Below the pieces are notes generated by a model that was given only the letters and a program-made list of their open reading frames with translations, did no database searches and was not told the DNA's origin. A stretch of DNA of 50,137 nucleotides from JAZDJT01 sp043803845 (GTDB taxonomy: Bacteria > Patescibacteriota > Minisyncoccia > Minisyncoccales > GCA-002788555). Location: assembly GCA_043803845.1 (NCBI GenBank), contig JAZDJT010000006.1, forward strand, positions 1 to 50,137. Direction: 5' to 3'. Positions 48,883 through 50,137 of the stretch are shown here, piece by piece. The stretch's first letter is position 1. The number at the start of each line of letters is the position of its first letter. Position numbers and translations under genes: made by a program.

Positions 48883-49218
48883 GTGAAAACAATCAAGGTT
48901 TGGATATACAAAAAGATATCAGGAGATGGCAAAAAAGAAATCTTCGGTGTGACGGTGATGACAGACACTCAACTACATTGGCCCGAAACGCAAAGCTTTG
49001 ACTGCCAGTGCCGAGAGGATATCTCAATCATCCTAATCAATCTGCGTAAAAAAATTAATAACTCTGACATTCTGGGAATCAGTTTTGAACCACCCTGGGA
49101 ATACGAAATTAAATCAGATGGACTGACTATCTACCAACGCCTCACGGACAACGAAAAGTTCCGAACAATGACCGAGTATAGAAAAATTGGTGATAAATTA
49201 CCAAGACCTTACTCATAA
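48883..49218 (+). CDS. Hypothetical protein with GTG start
   Basis: A 111-residue soluble protein I do not recognise. The start GTG 48883 is supported by AAAAGGAG (48865-48872) ten bases upstream and a promoter just before it. The sequence alternates strands and one helix: TIKVWIYKKISGDGKKEIFGVTVMTD, DISIILINLRKKIN and ILGISFEPPWEYEI. CQC at about 42-44 is the only cysteine pair. It is a single-gene unit closed by a strong terminator. Confidence 0.6.
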   Translation: MKTIKVWIYKKISGDGKKEIFGVTVMTDTQLHWPETQSFDCQCREDISIILINLRKKINNSDILGISFEPPWEYEIKSDGLTIYQRLTDNEKFRTMTEYRKIGDKLPRPYS

Positions 49219-49228
49219 ACTCCTACGC

Positions 49229-49259
49229 GCGGTTCTTAAATATATATGAACCGCTTTTT
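49229..49259 (+). terminator. Intrinsic terminator after the 48883 gene
   Basis: GCGGTTC (49229-49235) pairs perfectly with GAACCGC (49248-49254) across a 12-base AT loop, followed by TTTTTCTTTTT. It lies 11 bases after the stop. Confidence 0.85.
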
Positions 49260-49303
49260 CTTTTTAATAAATCTCTGGCCTTTATAATTTTTAATGTTTT
49301 TTT

Positions 49304-49309
49304 TATAAT
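49304..49309 (+). promoter_or_regulatory. -10 box upstream of the SDR gene
   Basis: An exact TATAAT about 60 bases before the ATG at 49371. A second TATAAT lies at 49283-49288. Neither has a good -35. Direction and use are uncertain. Confidence 0.3.
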
Positions 49310-49370
49310 GGGACTGTCAGTCTAATAAACTAACAAAAGGCCTAAATATAAAGTTAAAAAAAATAAAATT

Positions 49371-50108
49371 ATGGAATTTAAAAATAAAGTGGCAATCGTC
49401 ACCGGCTCTCGCCAAGGAATTGGTTATGGCATAGTTCTCGCCTTGGCTAAAGAGGGCTGCGATGTGGTGGTCAGCGATATCAACCAAGAAGATTGCGAGA
49501 AGGTCGTTAAAGAGATAGAAGATATGGGCGTTAAAGGATTAGCGGTTAAATGCGATGTCTCCCAGAAAGAAGAGGTGGATAATTTAATCAGCAAAACAAT
49601 GGAAAAATTTGGGCGCTTGGATATCCTGGTCAATAACGCCGGCATTTACCCCTTTGTTCCATTCCTGAAAATGACTGAGGAAAACTGGGACAAGGTTTTA
49701 GATGTCAATCTGAAAAGCGTATTTTTTTGCTCGCAGGCCGCTGCAAAAGTGATGAAAGATAATAGTAAAATCATTAGCATTTCTTCAATAGCTGCCTTGG
49801 TTGGTTTTGAGGGTTTAACCCATTACTGTGCTTCCAAAGGTGGAATAATCAGCATGACCAGGGCTTTGGCCCTGGAAATGGTGCCAAAGAAGATCAACGT
49901 GAATGCTATCGCTCCTGGCGCCATTGATACTCCTGGAGCAAGCCAGTCATCTGAAGAAGTAAGAAAACAGACTATAGCGATGATTCCTCTGGCCAGAATG
50001 GGTAAGCCGGAAGATATCGCCAATACTGCAGTTTTTTTGGCTTCGGAAAAATCTAACTATATTACTGGCCAGACAATCGTTGTTGATGGCGGTTGGTTAC
50101 TTAGATAA
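49371..50108 (+). CDS. SDR family oxidoreductase (FabG-like)
   Basis: A 245-residue classical short-chain dehydrogenase/reductase. The NAD(P)-binding TGSRQGIG is at 11-18, NNAG near 88-91, the catalytic serine in ISISSIAAL, YxxxK in HYCASKGG, and PGAIDTPG after it. An acidic residue after the second strand (VVSDINQED) suggests a preference for NAD over NADP. The tail SNYITGQTIVVDGGWLLR is standard. It may be a FabG-type 3-ketoacyl reductase or a sugar/alcohol dehydrogenase. With no other fatty-acid gene nearby the substrate is open. The remaining 29 bases of the window hold nothing I can assign. Confidence 0.92.
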   Translation: MEFKNKVAIVTGSRQGIGYGIVLALAKEGCDVVVSDINQEDCEKVVKEIEDMGVKGLAVKCDVSQKEEVDNLISKTMEKFGRLDILVNNAGIYPFVPFLKMTEENWDKVLDVNLKSVFFCSQAAAKVMKDNSKIISISSIAALVGFEGLTHYCASKGGIISMTRALALEMVPKKINVNAIAPGAIDTPGASQSSEEVRKQTIAMIPLARMGKPEDIANTAVFLASEKSNYITGQTIVVDGGWLLR

Positions 50109-50137
50109 GCAAAGTATAAAGACCGAAAAATTAATAA

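Noticed and set aside
1..50137. Alternative genetic code (TGA as Gly, code 25)
   Set aside because: TGA ends rpmJ and ftsK at the expected protein ends, so TGA is a normal stop here.
1..50137. CRISPR arrays, tRNA genes, rRNA genes
   Set aside because: No regularly spaced repeats were seen. No cloverleaf with a GGTTCGA-type T-loop was found in the gaps, and no rRNA-like sequence is present.

Overview
The window looks like a chromosomal segment of a Patescibacteria (Candidate Phyla Radiation) genome, most likely a Parcubacteria-type lineage. It is AT-rich, nearly every gene is on the + strand, and genes are tightly packed with ATGA-type overlaps. Most housekeeping starts lack a Shine-Dalgarno (SD) sequence and follow runs of A/T. 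TGA is a normal stop here (for example in rpmJ and ftsK), so this is not a code-25 lineage. The lineage assignment is inference from gene content and style.

Region 1 (1-7964) holds the tail of tatD, a P-loop ATPase, a histone-deacetylase-family gene on the - strand, efp, a PD-(D/E)XK-like protein, a Nudix hydrolase, leuS and glmS. Region 2 (7965-20032) holds rpoB and rpoC behind tandem promoters, then ftsK, eno, a broken plsY-like relic, tpiA and a small membrane protein. Region 3 (20108-26467) holds valS, which carries an ASCH/PUA-like domain inside its catalytic core. It is followed by a delta-prime (holB-type) gene broken by a frameshift in a T run, a membrane-anchored BNR propeller, frr and a site-2 protease. 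Region 4 (26533-31086) is the infA-rpmJ-rpsM-rpsK-rpsD-rpoA-rplQ-rplM-rpsI transcription unit, with a good promoter and twin 5' hairpins. Region 5 (31240-42412) holds lepB, class II aldolase, ferredoxin, rplY, ftsA-ftsZ, the anaerobic ribonucleotide reductase pair nrdD-nrdG, a divergent PlsY-like protein, rplI and pyrG, then rpmA convergent on the - strand.

Region 6 (42722-44100) has no long gene. It holds two adjacent transcription units, each with an exact TTGACA-N17-TATAAT promoter, about 300 nt of strongly self-complementary sequence and an intrinsic terminator. I read these as two abundant structured non-coding RNAs. I cannot match either to RNase P RNA, tmRNA, SRP RNA or 6S RNA by eye, and they are the best candidates here for something undescribed. 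REP-like hairpins follow.

Region 7 (44101-50108) is accessory: small membrane proteins, two paralogous cupins, a zinc-ribbon protein, cysteine-rich anchored proteins, a LiaI-like membrane protein and an SDR oxidoreductase. Several of these genes have canonical promoters, strong SD sites and TTG/GTG starts, unlike the housekeeping genes.

Together the genes serve translation, transcription, division, lower glycolysis and anaerobic dNTP synthesis, which suggests a small anaerobic fermentative cell.
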